Source of the DNA: Actinomortierella ambigua | Lineage: Eukaryota > Mortierellomycota > Mortierellomycetes > Mortierellales > Mortierellaceae | NCBI GenBank assembly: GCA_016098155.1 | Contig: JAAAJB010000134.1 | Location: 437-64,186 of the forward strand | Length of the DNA: 63,750 nucleotides | Direction: 5' to 3' | Part shown: in pieces, positions 33,986 through 45,461 of the stretch | Layout: each line of letters opens with the position of its first letter | Position numbering within the stretch: position 1 is the first letter of the stretch | Position numbers and translations under genes: made by a program | The notes under the pieces: generated by a model | Told to the model about the DNA's origin: nothing | What the model saw: the letters and a program-made list of their open reading frames with translations, nothing else | Databases searched by the model: none

Positions 33986-36592
33986 ATGTCGAGGCGAGCG
34001 CGTCCCAACCAATCCTCATCCACCAACACGATCCCCATTTCGGACGAAAACACCATCGTCTCCTCTCCTTCTTCCATGGTAGCCACAACCCGCAGGGGCA
34101 AAAGTTCATTGCCTCGCTCCATGGACACGAAACGATCCTCCACCAGGAGAGGCACCACCGCCACCTCCTCAACGAAGCCAGCAACACAAAGTCCAGTGGT
34201 GCGACAGCGGCGTGTGCCCCTTGTCAAAGTCGACGACAACCAAGGTTCTTCTTCCTCTCCCTCGTCAGCTCAGACCAGCACCCGCGCCAGCAGCAGCGCT
34301 ACCGCCTCATCGCAGCGAATGACACTGGAGGCCGTCGAGATTGTGTCCAACTTGTCTAGCAAACCCCGTCGCCTAGAACCCTCTAGTAAAACTGTTGTTG
34401 CTGCTGCCGCCGCAGGGGTCCGCCATGAGGACGCGAGGGCGCCACCAACGTTGTTGCCACTGAAAGAAGACATGGAGGTGCAGGAAACGAAGGACACCAC
34501 CACAACAGACTTCCCAGCGCCCGCTACTGTCTCCTCCCGTTGCGAGCATGACGAGCTGGAAGGAGAGGTCAAGGCCCAGGCCCAGGCCCAGGCCCAGGAC
34601 AGTGATATCACCATGACGACAGGTGCGCACTCGCCCTCGCTTCAGCGGCATCGCCACCCACAACCACAGGAAACGCAACAGCCACCGGAAAGGCAACAGC
34701 CACATGAGCCAGCACAAACCTCATCAAAGCCCACTATTCCTGACCTCACTCTAGCCGACCTGGAACCTCTTCCGCACATCTCTCATACAGAGCGTCGAGA
34801 GCGGCGGGAGCGGCGAACTGGCAATGAGGCAGCCAATTACCGTGAGGGAGAGAAGAATGAGGAGGAGGAAGAAGAAGACGAACCGTTGATTCTTCGGCGT
34901 CGCTTAGCTTCGCCAGTGTCGTCACCACCGCCCGCTTTGCCATCTTCATTGGGAACAAGTCGTCTAGGAGGATCAACAGCCGACTACATCACCCTGAGTG
35001 ATCTTTATCACAGCGACGAGGGAATCAAAGACATCCATCATCACCACGACGAAAACGACGATGACGACGATGATGATGATCCTTTTGGTTTCGCCTCGGC
35101 CGAGCGCAAGGTCGGCAAGGCCCTTGCATCCAATGTCCTGGCCTGGAACGAGCAGACACTACAACAACGGCGACGACTGCAGCACCAACAGCAACGGCAT
35201 CAACGACAGCTAGACCGGCAAGAGCAACAACAACAACAGCAGCAGCAGCTTGGTATAACGAGCAGCGCTTCAGGATATGACTCTCTGACAAGCAGCGGAA
35301 AGCAGCGGCTCCTTGATCTGTCGTTTGATTCGCCCGCCAGTGTATCTTCGGTGGTGACCGCTGCTACGGGGTCCTCCTTGTCGTCAGCCTCACCGGCCTC
35401 GATGGTGGATGCTGCGCGCAAGACACTCCTGGGCAAAGGAAATTTGCATTTTTCTTCTTCTACTTCTTCCTCTTTACTATCACCATCTTCTTCTTCTTCA
35501 TCATCATCGGCAGCTGCTTCGGGATCCTCGGCTCCAGGAGCAACATCGACTACCCGGCGAGGCAATATCAGGCGTGGAGTCAAGGCATCCCTGCCTCCGC
35601 GCGACAGTTCTGCAACGACAACCTCTCAGCTCGCGACATCATGGACGCCTTCGTCTCCCGTAGGGCTGGATCTCGTGGCGCTTTCGGATGTGGATGATGA
35701 TATGCCATCGTCGTCTGCTCCCCAGCCAAAACAGGAGACGGCGACGATATCGACAACAACAGCAGCAACATCAGCAACGACGACGGCGACGACCAAGAGC
35801 ACTCGACGTTTGATTTCGCGCGCATCGTCCAAAGCCACCTCCCAGGTTCTTCTTGACGATGAGGTGGTGGAGGAGGAGAAGGAGGAGCAAGTGCAAGAGC
35901 AGGAGCAGGGGCAGAAGGATCGACGTCGGCAGCCACTGGCAGTGGCAGTCGAGGCTGGCAAACCGCCGACGCCGAACCGGAAGGGCGTGAAACGATACCT
36001 GATGTCGACGCAGATGGAAGCCATGCTACCGAGACCCAAGAGGCGGTTGACGACGATGAAGGGACAGCTTGTACGTGGCAGACGAGCAAAGACAACCGTG
36101 GGGGATGAGAGTGAGCTGTCGGGAGTGGATGAGCTGAATGATGATGGAAGTGATACTGGCCAAGAGGAAGAAGAAGATGATGATGATGACGAGGAGGAGG
36201 AGGTCTTGTTGGTTCGTGCTCGTGAAAAACATGGGCGCTCGACACGATCGAGTACAATAGCTCAATCCAAAGGAAAGAAGACACCATCATCCTTCACAGC
36301 AGCAAAGTCGAGGTCAAAACCCAAGACCAATCCCATGACGACAACTACATCGTCCAGATCATATAACAAGTTAGACAAGGGCAAAGGCAAGGCCAAGGCA
36401 GATGACGAGAGAGAGGGTGCTCCCTCCCTGACGGCGACTACAAAGCCGACAACTACCTACCGGCACCACAACCGCTTGGTACCCAAGCTGACGGCAGAGG
36501 AACAGGCGGAAGGGAAAAAATCGATGGCGGAGCGTAGGGCGTATTTCGAGGAGGTCGACCAGTTTGAGTTTGATGTCGAATACACACGTTGA
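33986..36592 (+). CDS. Candidate sororin-like cohesion factor (disordered, 868 aa)
   Basis: A single uninterrupted exon. The start MSRRARPNQSSSTNT follows a pyrimidine tract. The protein is almost wholly disordered, with Ser/Thr/Gln-rich, poly-Asp/Glu and basic (RRRGNIRRGVK) patches and an (AQ)n run encoded by GCCCAG repeats near 34572. Two islands look conserved. DPFGFASAERKVGKAL at about residues 364-380 contains an FGF motif. The extreme C-terminus is AERRAYFEEVDQFEFDVE, close in pattern to the sororin C-terminal motif (FEEAE-F-L-VE). Sororin uses FGF and its C-terminus to bind the Pds5/SA-cohesin module against Wapl. I infer a fungal sororin-like protein. A generic nuclear acidic protein remains possible. 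Confidence 0.6.
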   Translation: MSRRARPNQSSSTNTIPISDENTIVSSPSSMVATTRRGKSSLPRSMDTKRSSTRRGTTATSSTKPATQSPVVRQRRVPLVKVDDNQGSSSSPSSAQTSTRASSSATASSQRMTLEAVEIVSNLSSKPRRLEPSSKTVVAAAAAGVRHEDARAPPTLLPLKEDMEVQETKDTTTTDFPAPATVSSRCEHDELEGEVKAQAQAQAQDSDITMTTGAHSPSLQRHRHPQPQETQQPPERQQPHEPAQTSSKPTIPDLTLADLEPLPHISHTERRERRERRTGNEAANYREGEKNEEEEEEDEPLILRRRLASPVSSPPPALPSSLGTSRLGGSTADYITLSDLYHSDEGIKDIHHHHDENDDDDDDDDPFGFASAERKVGKALASNVLAWNEQTLQQRRRLQHQQQRHQRQLDRQEQQQQQQQQLGITSSASGYDSLTSSGKQRLLDLSFDSPASVSSVVTAATGSSLSSASPASMVDAARKTLLGKGNLHFSSSTSSSLLSPSSSSSSSSAAASGSSAPGATSTTRRGNIRRGVKASLPPRDSSATTTSQLATSWTPSSPVGLDLVALSDVDDDMPSSSAPQPKQETATISTTTAATSATTTATTKSTRRLISRASSKATSQVLLDDEVVEEEKEEQVQEQEQGQKDRRRQPLAVAVEAGKPPTPNRKGVKRYLMSTQMEAMLPRPKRRLTTMKGQLVRGRRAKTTVGDESELSGVDELNDDGSDTGQEEEEDDDDDEEEEVLLVRAREKHGRSTRSSTIAQSKGKKTPSSFTAAKSRSKPKTNPMTTTTSSRSYNKLDKGKGKAKADDEREGAPSLTATTKPTTTYRHHNRLVPKLTAEEQAEGKKSMAERRAYFEEVDQFEFDVEYTR

Positions 36593-36828
36593 ATTGTTTA
36601 TCTCTTCATTGCCTTTCAATGAACCACTATCACCACTCGTATTTTTTTTTTAAAAAAAACAATTCTTTGTTCGGTGGAAGGAGAAAATGTCCATCTCATT
36701 TTTTCTCACTGCATCTCACGATATCAGACAATTTTTTTTGTTCGTAACATGTGTAAAAATGCTTTTTTTGTTTGTTTGATTTTTTTTTTTGCTTGACATG
36801 AATAGGGATGTGGGGTTGCTACTCTCTT

Positions 36829-39300
36829 TTAAGGGAAAGCACGGCCAGTGAAGCGGGGGTACAGGCAAGCATCACGGACAGTGAACAGGTTCAACATCCA
36901 AGCAATGAAGCGCTCAACACCGAGACCAAAGCCACCGTGCTCGCACGTGCCGTACTTGCGCTGGTCAGTGAACCAGTAGTAAGGCGAGGGGTCCAAGCCC
37001 TCACGCTTGTACGCGGCCACCAGCTCCTCCAGATCAGCAATACGCATCGAGCCACCGACAATCTCTCCCACACCGGGCATCAACACATCGACCGACTCTG
37101 TCAGCGCGTTGTTCTCGGGGCATCGCTTCATGTAGAAGGCCTTGATCTCTGCGGGGAAACGGCACAGGAAAATTGGTCGGTTGATCTTGTCCGTCATGGC
37201 ACGCTCGGGCGCCTCGGGAATATCCTCGCCAAACTCGTAGAACGTGCCGTCCTCCTTCTTGATGTCGTTGTCCTTCAGGTACTGGATCGCATCCGCGTAA
37301 TCCATGCGCATGAATGGGCGCGAAGGCTTCTGGAAGCCGGGGTTCAACTTGTACAGAATCTCTGCCGATGGCTTGTGTGCCAACACTCGGTCAATCACAT
37401 CGCACACCATCTCCTCCAGCTGGTCCAGCAGGTCGTCGAATGAAATGAATGCCATCTCAGCCTCGCAGTGGGTGTACCTATCGGAAGAAAGTAGGAGGTA
37501 ATAAGAATGTTTGGTGAGTGATTTTGTTTTTCATCGACTTGGGTTTCGTTGCGAACATGTGCCTCCATAGCCACATATGCATCTCCAAAAAAAAAGAAGA
37601 GAAAAAAAAGGGTAACATACTCAGAAAGGTGGCGACGGGTGTGCGACTTCTCGGCACGGAAAGACTCGGCCAAGCAGTAGACATCACCGAGCGAGGGCAA
37701 GCAGGTCTCGAGGTACAGCTGCGAGGACTGGGTGAGGTATGCCTTCTCCTGATAATAGTTGAGCTCAAACAGCGTCGAGCCTCCCTCGACCGACGTCTGG
37801 ACCATCGCAGGAGGGGTCACCTCGAAGAAGCCACGGTGATCAAAGTGGTCACGGAAGGCCTTCATCACCTGCGAACGCACCTTCAGGATGTTCGATGCAC
37901 GCTCCTCACGCAACACAAAGTGGCGCAAATCATACTTGACGGAGGGATCCGAGTTCTCGTTCACCTTGTTCGACATGGCCTCATCGCCAGCGGGGGCCTT
38001 GCCAACACACTCCCAGTAGTCCACCGTCAACTCGTGGTTATCAGGAGCCTAGATTTCATGTTTGATGAAATCAAGAGTTTTTTTGTTAGGAAGAAGTGAT
38101 TGGACGATGTAGTGTGGATGCCATTTATGTTCCTGTATATCAAAGTATCCTCCATTTGCTGTCCTTACAGTCTTGCCCTCGGGAAGGGCGTTGATGATAC
38201 CATAGACGGTGATGGTCGACTCGGGGGTCAGAGTCAAGAAGTCGTAAGTTTGGCACTATTCGTCGAAAAAAAAAGGAAAAAGAAAAAGAAAAAGAATTGT
38301 CCATATCAGAGACACATGTCCACACACAATCACAAACTCAAGGTTTTCATCAAAACTCTTAGTATCACGATAGGGAGGTCCACCCAATGAGGAGCCCAAA
38401 TCATATCCAATGATTCCGTGCATCCCCCTACTTACACGAGCATCAGTGAGGACACACTGCAAGAAGCCAGTACCGTCACGCAAAACAACAAAGGCCATGT
38501 TCTTGCCCTGGACACGGAGGCGGTGGACCCAGCCCGAGACCTTGACGCGACGACCGCGGCTCTCAACGGCCTGACGGATCTTGATCTTCTCGGCCTTGGG
38601 CAACGAAGCATCCTGCTCGAGCACAATCTTCTTGGCAGCCTCCAAAAGCTTCTCACGCTCCTCCGCCTCGGCCTTGTCCTTGGCGGCCTGGCCCGCAGCC
38701 TGCTCGGCAGCCTTCTTGGCCTTCTTCTCCAGCTCAGCAACCTTCTTGACCGCCTTCTTCAATGCTGCACCAGAAATATCGACATAGGCCGCAGGAGCGG
38801 TCTCGGTGCCGGCCTTCATCACCTGGATCTTGATGTCGCTGCCGTGGGCCTGCAGGGCCTTGACAGCAGACTGGTATGGGTTCTCGATCGTGCCAGCGCC
38901 GTTCTCGTCGGAGCCCTTGGTCTCATCGACGTAGTAGACTAGAAAGAGGCAGGAATAAACAAAAAAAAACAGAAGAGGCAAGTCAGGGCATTGCTATGCG
39001 GATACAGTGGTAGAGTAGTGCAAGAGGTCTGGGAGGGGAGTGTTTCGATCTGATGGGATAGAGTTGCGCCAATATAGCGCGACCGTTAAGTTGGTTCCCA
39101 CAATGACAAGTGAGCTGGTTGGTTGGGTTGGGTTGGTTGGGTTGGACGTCCCACAAAAGGGTGATCAAGTCGTGTTTGAATCAGAGTTTGAAGATTGCAG
39201 GATCAGGGAGTACGGGATGGTTGGATTGAGGAGTTGGATGCGGGAGAAGAGGATTACCATGGTTGAGGGAGAGGTCCTTGACAGGAAGGGAATCAGCCAT
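36829..39300 (-). CDS. NARS1: Asparaginyl-tRNA synthetase, cytoplasmic
   Basis: Charges tRNA-Asn in the cytosol (class IIb synthetase). Five exons: 39300-39258, 38938-38436, 38255-38169, 38048-37621, 37477-36829, giving 569 aa. The first exon (MADSLPVKDLSLNH) joins VYYVDETKGSDENGAG, the N-terminal extension typical of eukaryotic AsnRS, followed by a Lys/Ala/Glu-rich helix. Next is the OB-fold anticodon domain (VKVSGWVHRLRVQGKNMAF). The catalytic core has class II motif 1 (FFEVTPPAMVQ), TQSSQLYLE, motif 2 (FRAEKSHTRRHLSEYTHCEAE) and motif 3 (GGFGLGVERFIAWML). The C-terminus GRAFP is typical. The 315-bp first intron contains a TTGGG-rich patch (39117-39150). Divergent from the small gene at 39587. 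Confidence 0.96.
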
Positions 39301-39586
39301 GTTGAAATGGAAGAGGAGAGTTGTTGAAAGAGGTTGAGTTGGAAACGAGGAGAAGAAGAAGAAAAAAAAAACAGACAGTGGAGAGGATATGGGGGAATAG
39401 ATATATACTACTTTGCCCAAACCGGGAGACGAGTGAGAGAGAGAGATCTCCTGTGCTCAGCCACCTCTTCTTTTCTCTCTTCTGCTGTCTGCCACCCAAG
39501 AAGAACAAGAGTTCAAAACTCCGTGAGTCACAGAAATCGCCCTCTCCTCCACCCAACAGGGCACCTCCAACACATACACCCCACCC
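39301..39586. promoter_or_regulatory. Divergent promoter: AsnRS / small unknown gene
   Basis: 286 bp between opposed starts, with GAA-rich sequence at 39340-39372 and a GATATATAC element near 39400, possibly TATA-like. Confidence 0.4.
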
Positions 39587-40362
39587 ATGCGGACAGATAC
39601 AGCAACCCATGAGAGCCATGTCCACCAAGAGCTAAGGCAGAGAGCGGCCCTCGCCCTCTGCGACCACTCGACCCTCTTGCTACATGCCATCACCCTGAAT
39701 GAGGTAACACTGTCGGCCACTCTCTGCATATCACCGAGTAACTTACCCATATTTCCTTGGGAAATGGATGGCTCATTGTTACCTATCTCAATCTTCATTG
39801 GATAACCCCACCGTAGTAGTAGTAGTAGAGAGAGAGCCGCAATGCTGCTGTTTCTTTCTCTCAACTGAACCTAACCTTTATCCATACTCGTTAGTCACCC
39901 TTACCAACCCCCCCTCCTTTTTTTTTACTTTCTTGCTTTCGATGAATAACTCTTAGTCGCCTGCTCGCGCACACTTGCGAGCATTCAGGTATCTATCGTT
40001 CCAAGTGCACTGACACATCATTACGCGTGCCAAGCCAAAGAAACCAACATTTGTCTCTCGCCTTGCTGTGTCCCCTTGCTTCCACTAATAGACATCTTAC
40101 TGGCCAGCAACAGTTGCCTGTACGACGACCGCCCTTGTCTGATGATCAGTCTCATCAATCCTCCATAATGATCGTCGACCCAGACACTGGCGGATCTAGA
40201 ACCACATCCACCCATGATACAGCTGCTGCCATCACAGGAGGAGGAGGAAGAGCCTTTGAGTCGACAACCACTTCTTTCACCTCTCATGCAGGTCGTCGTT
40301 CGCCAAGCTTATATCCCGTCGACGACGAGTTTGCGCCCAACATCTTTCAAGGTTCCATCTAA
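39587..40362 (+). CDS. Small protein of unknown function (about 157 aa)
   Basis: Two exons are proposed: 39587-39703 and 40006-40362 (157 aa); an alternative acceptor gives exon 2 from 39982 (165 aa). Exon 1 encodes a helical segment HVHQELRQRAALALCDHST and LLLHAITLNE, ending at a good GTAACA donor. Exon 2 encodes a Ser/Thr/Pro-rich disordered tail ending PNIFQGSI. No domain is recognised. Support is the open frames on both sides of a credible intron and the shared promoter with AsnRS. Confidence 0.5.
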
Positions 40363-40455
40363 GATGTTCGACTGTAAAAAAAAAAAAAATGCCCGCAAGG
40401 ATATGTTGTACAATAAACCACTCCCCCTTTAGTTCCCACAATACTCAGACCCCAT

Positions 40456-42303
40456 CTATCCTACGTTTGGAGGCGATTGCGGTTGGGACAGCATCTCCAC
40501 CTCCACCTCCGATGCAGGTGATCCCCTTGACGCTACCGCAGTTGTTTCCTCCTCCTCTGTCCCTTCGTCCCACATATCAGTCCAGTCAGTTTTCGCCAAC
40601 AGATCCATCATCGCCGACCCTTCCTCGTCATCCTCATCCGGCCACTCATCGTCCTCATCGACGTTATTGTCTCCTTCTCCTTCCTTGTTTCGCTGTCGAC
40701 TCTTGATGTTGCTACCACTGGATGCCCCATCGAGACCTTCCTGGGTCAAATCCCTGATTCCTGCTCCCGTAATCTTAAACTGTACAGTCTGCTCCTGGAC
40801 CGTCGGCGATTTGAACAGCGTTGCCGTCCGCCAACTCGGCCCGCGGCTGCCATATTCCAGTCGTATCCGATGCGTACAGGCCTTGGCCCATGTCTCGCCA
40901 AGCGCTGGCTGTGGTCGGGCCATAGCCTCCATCGCCGGCATGGGATGGGATGGTCCAGATGTAGATCGTCCAACTCCTGCAGCCGACCCTCCTCGGGCCT
41001 CAAACTTGGTCGACATGTGATTCATCACAACCACCTGGTAGGGTTTTTTAAGTGTCACAGAATGTAGGTTAGTAGAGAATTAGGGGTTTTACGTGCGAAA
41101 CAAGGAATCTCACAAAAGCACATACCGCGAGGTTGAATTCTTGAGCAATTTCTGTTAGTTGCTTTGCTATCAAGCCTATTAATTTTGTCCGCATCCGGAC
41201 ATTGGCGATATTGGAACGGAACAGGAACGCAATGCTGTCCACCACGATAAGTCGGACCTGTATCCCAGCACAGACGAAGCAAAGAGGCCAAGAAATACAG
41301 AGCACGATCAATGATTGCACAAAAGACGGCTACACAGTATTAAATATTTCAACACGACTCTGTTCAACTCGCTCCGTCATACCTTAGAGTCGGCCTTGAC
41401 AATGCCGCGGAGCATGCGGATCATGGCCAAGAGTTGTATAGGATTCAAAACTCGACAATACCGCACCCCCTCAAGCAGGGTATCTGCTGTCCAATCCGTG
41501 TACCCGCGATCATGTAGAAGTGCTACCGAGGACGTGGCCATCTCTTGTACGCGTTTCGCTACAAAACTGCCTTCAGAATCTAAGATATGCGACCACGGTT
41601 ATATGTACATTAAAAAAAAAGGGTACCGAGGTTTAAAAAAAACGTTCAAGACCGAGAAACATGTCATTACTTTTCCTTCCTTTTTTTTGTCCTTTGACAG
41701 TTACCAAGATAGATCGAGGACCCGTTCACGCCACCAAACTCTGGGGGCAATTGCACATTGATCGCAAGCTGCATCCCCAACTGCGACTTGCCCACCCCAG
41801 CAGGTCCACAAAACTCGCTCACTTCGCCCGGACGGACGCCTCCACTGCTCTGCTGTGCACTGAAGAGTCTGTCGAGCGCGCGACTCGATGTTGTCACGGG
41901 CATCCAGCGTTGTTCTTGATTTTGCGCCGTCATCGCATCGAGGACGAGCGGGAACACCGCCGGGGGGTGGAGCTGTGTCCATAGTTCGCGCGTCTCGTCT
42001 GCTGTGATTGTCAGCTCTAAAATCACACACAGTAAGAGAGAAGAAGAAGAAGAAGAAGAAGAAGGAGAAGGAGAGGGGGGGGGGAAACAGTCAGGCGCAA
42101 GGACAAACTGCATGGAGCCATGTTTGCTGTAAAATTTTGGTGGCGCCTTTGCAAGTTTCTATATCTTTTTTGTTACCAAACTGGAGCTGTCCTTGGGGAA
42201 TGGATTGCAGGTCTGAGACGGTGCTGAATCCCGACTTGAGGACTTTGTCCATCAGTCGTGCAGACAGACTGATTGTAGCTACCGGGCGAGACTCTGGCGA
42301 CAT
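40456..42303 (-). CDS. RAD51C: RAD51C-type recombinase paralogue
   Basis: RecA-fold ATPase of homologous recombination, working in RAD51-paralogue complexes in the nucleus. Five exons: 42303-42177, 42016-41705, 41579-41383, 41257-41126, 41034-40456, giving 448 aa. A short helical N-terminal domain (LMDKVLKSGFSTVSDLQ) precedes Walker A GPAGVGKSQLGMQLA (about residue 100). Other landmarks are INVQLPPEFGGVNGSS, as in RAD51C rather than RAD51, DSEGSF, Walker B VRLIVVDSIAF, and VVMNHMSTKFE. An acidic Asp/Glu-rich C-terminal extension of roughly 90 residues (NVDEDDEWPDEDDEE) follows the core; human RAD51C is about 376 aa. The 3' end is less than 100 bp from the opposed small gene. Confidence 0.93.
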
Positions 42304-42607
42304 TCATGCATGGAAAAAAAAAATGAAAGAAAAGTTGTGGTGAGGGGCGGTTGGTTGAGAATGAAAATGACCATCAGTTTTCTTCGGTTCACTTTAAAGT
42401 TGCCACCAATTTTTTTTTTTCAGTGACACAGCTCAAGTGCTTTATGGTTCCACCGCCGTAGAACACGCGAGCAACGGCATGAGACAATGGGCAAATCCCT
42501 CCACGATCAGACGAACAACAGGGCTTTATTACCAGTCTTTATGTGCGTTGTTGAGCTAGGGGATGTGCAGCATTGAGACGAGGTTCGCCTACAAACATGA
42601 TTCTAGT
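42304..42607. other. Intergenic region upstream of RAD51C
   Basis: A poly-A and poly-T-bearing segment with no supported gene. It probably includes the RAD51C promoter. Confidence 0.4.
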
Positions 42608-43230
42608 GCTAAGGCTTGAAGACCACAGATGGATTATACACCACCCGTAAAAGGCCGACTGGACCATTTTCATCCTCCTGTCCCAATGTTGCTATCAGAC
42701 AGAGTACAAAAGGTAAGCTAGTAGCGCCCCTGACCAGCAACATCTTTAAACCATGTAGCACCAACGTTCCACATCCATAGCCACGGCCATTCGGGCCGCG
42801 ACTCGGGTGGAAATCCTTCACTATCGCAATATCCCAATAAAGCACCGATGCTTCATGGCTGAATGACGAAACAGGCTTTTGTTCTCGTGTTTGAAAACGC
42901 TTCGTATGAGCTATACATCCACATATCCATGAGCGAGTCGTGTCTGGGTGAACCAATCCAGTGTGTCCGCTTCGGTAGCCCTTGAGAGAGTCTCCTTCTT
43001 GGCAAGCTCCATGGATGAGATAGATGCGGTCGTCCTGCTCGTGAGTCCTGTAACACTGGAAGATGTTGCGATGTCGGAGCGTCTTCAAGACTTTGATTTC
43101 CTGCGGGATGGTATACTTCTGTTTGTCCGATTTGGAGAGGAGGAAGGCTTCGTGAACAGATCCATGAGCTTCGGAGCCGAGTTGACCTTTTTAGCACTCA
43201 TAAAGATTGCAGAGAACTCTAGGTAAAAGA
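42608..43230 (-). pseudogene. Protein kinase N-lobe relic (same family as the kinase-Sel1 pseudogene)
   Basis: On the minus strand one frame gives GSEAHGSVHEAFLLSKSDKQ and then TIPQEIKVLKTLRHRNIFQC and YRTHEQDDRIYLI. This is collinear with the kinase N-lobe at 20.8 kb, including the unusual shared YRTHEQD block. The beta-3 Lys segment (CAAKTFF in the other copy) is missing. The HRD/DFG part is not recognisable, and the continuing frame to 42609 looks non-kinase. Upstream and downstream frames are broken. Confidence 0.65.
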
Positions 43231-43725
43231 CGTGGGTGGGGTACGAGTAGAAGGTAGGAAGCCAGTCCGGGTACATTCAAAACTAGACAATTGCTTATGC
43301 GGCGATGGCGGTGAGATTACGAAATGAGAATGGCGAGCATCGCCTAGAGAGGTTTTCCCGCCCGCCGAGGTTTGTTGGGGGGGGGGGGCACTTTTCGACT
43401 CTGAAGCGGTTTTGTTCTGTTGCATGCATATCATGCGCGCCCGCCGCCTCTTTGCATGACAGGAAGGCATTTGCTATTGTAATTTATCCACCTCCAAACT
43501 TTTACTGTGGACAGGAGGCGTCCGCGCTCTGTATCCACTGCACATCCAGAAACCTCATCGCGAACATCACGTTTTTGACCACAAAGCCCTACTCCACCAC
43601 TCATGCTTTACCCAATTGAACTTTTTACTCTTCTATACTGAGCCTACACAAGCAAGGAGTGGGAAGCCAGTGTATGCGTGTGTACGTGCATGTACCCTCT
43701 CAGGGGGGACTGGAGAGCGCCTTGT
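43231..43725. other. Intergenic region with poly-G tract
   Basis: Contains a run of about 13 G at 43376-43388 and no supported gene. The right end is 3' flank of OMA1. Confidence 0.5.
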
Positions 43726-45274
43726 TCACCAAAAGGCATGTCGCATCCGGTTAAACTCTGCAGCATACTCATTCGTCGCGGCACAATCCGACTTGTTCCA
43801 CGTGTCCAAGGCCTGCGGCATCCACTCCTCCAACCTCTTTGCGCGGTCCTGGGAGGCCGGATGGGTAGTCAAGAACGCCAGGCGGAACTGACCCTTTTCG
43901 GTCTTGTGCATCCGCGCCCACATCTTTGGGCTCTCCCTCGGGTCAAAGCAAGCCTGGGCCATCAACTGCAGCCCAATCTCATCGGCCTCCGTCTCACATT
44001 TCCTGGAGAAGGGCAACATCATCCCGAAATGCATGATCAATTGCTGGGTCGTGTACGACGGGTCCAACACCGCCGAGATGACGATGCCTGCCAACATCAC
44101 CAACTTTGCAAAACTCAGCTTCTCCGCCGAATGCCGTGCTAGCTGATGCGCCACTTCGTGGCCCAACACCGTCGCCAAGCCATCCTCGTTCGCTGCAATC
44201 GGAAGGATTCCCGTAAAGACAAATACTTTGCCACCAGGCAGCACAAACGCGTTCTTCTCGTCGCTTTGGATCACGTGTACCTCCCAGTCGAGTCCTTGCA
44301 TCCCAGACGCCTGGATGATCCGTCGTGCAACGCGTTGTACGTATTGGGCCACGGGGTGGTTTGGTGGTAACATGGACTTTCCAAACTAGACGAAAAAAAA
44401 AAGAAAATAATGTAAGAATCATGCAGTGATGGATGTAGCGCCTGATCGGCTTTGTATATCAGAGAGAAGGGGTAAAAGATTGAAAGATAGAATAAAGCCC
44501 CTTCGCGACGGGCATCTTCTCCATGTGTTGATATTCGATCCTCCATTGGAAACTCTTCTCTTACTTCATTCATGACTTGTTGATACGCCTGCTTCGCCAT
44601 AACCTCCTCCTGGGCCGGTGATACGTCCATGAAACGACGGCGATTCGTCACCGGAACACTTGAAACAATTATTAAAAAAAAAAAAAAAATTGAGGAAAGA
44701 CCATGTCAGTTGCAGCAATAAAAAAAAAAACAAAGGTAGGAGAAAGCCAGAATGACAATGACCTCCCAAAAGAAACGTACTATTCAAGATGCGTGACATA
44801 ATATCCTCCGGTGCCCACCGCCAGCACGCCTCCAACGATCTGGAATCGCTTATCCTGCCAGATTGGTACCCGTCCGTTCTGTCGCTGGTCAAACCGCCGG
44901 TAACTCGGGCGTCCTCCAATGAGAAACCCAGATTTCGACCCATTTGGCTCTGGTGGTCGCGGAATGAGATCCCCCCACCGTACTGGTGGCCGCTCATGCA
45001 ACGGCCCATGTGAATGGAATGTCCGACTACTAGAGAAAAACGCGTTGCATGAAGCGCGGGTCCCAGCGTTGGCTGGCGTATTGATGCGCTGGTTTGTTGG
45101 TGCTGCCGTTGTCCTGCTGTTGCTAGTGGCTAGTCGGACCGGCTGTATCAGGCGCACTCGAGCAAGTGCGCCAGAGGTAAGGCCTGGTCCCCTTCGGGAC
45201 AGCGTCCTGGTCATGGATGCGAGCATGGCTGTAATAGTTGAAAGCGTTTGAATGCAAAAAGTCAAGAAGCCCAA
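43726..45274 (-). CDS. OMA1: Mitochondrial metalloendopeptidase OMA1
   Basis: Stress-activated zinc protease (M48 family) of the inner mitochondrial membrane, acting in membrane-protein quality control. Three exons: 45274-44781, 44658-44565, 44385-43726, giving 415 aa; starts at 45226 or 45214 are also possible and would expose the Arg-rich presequence MTRTLSRRGPGL directly. A single hydrophobic stretch (FQIVGGVLAVGTGGYYV) precedes VPVTNRRRFMDVSP, the family block before the protease domain. The active site is HEVAH (zinc ligands His, His), with the third ligand in ETEADEIG. LPGGKVFVFTGIL and FLTTHPASQDRAKRL are also family-typical. Confidence 0.95.
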
Positions 45275-45461
45275 AATGGAAAAATTATATTCACTTTTTT
45301 ATTTCGCAGTTTCGGGGTGGGGGGAAATGTACATTGAACAGGGGCTCGGGGAGGTAGAGAAAGGGGGGGGGGGGGGATGCAAGGGCATTGCCATGGATGT
45401 TTGAGCCAAAGAGAAGAGAGAACAAAGTGTCATGGTACTCTTGTTGTATTTTTTTTGTTGG

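Noticed and set aside
36808..37443. Long plus-strand frame opposite the AsnRS gene
   Set aside because: It is antisense to the conserved catalytic core of AsnRS and has no family features; a shadow frame.
39117..39150. TTGGG/GGTTG run as interstitial telomere repeat
   Set aside because: Irregular, short, and inside the first intron of AsnRS; not a fungal TTAGGG array.
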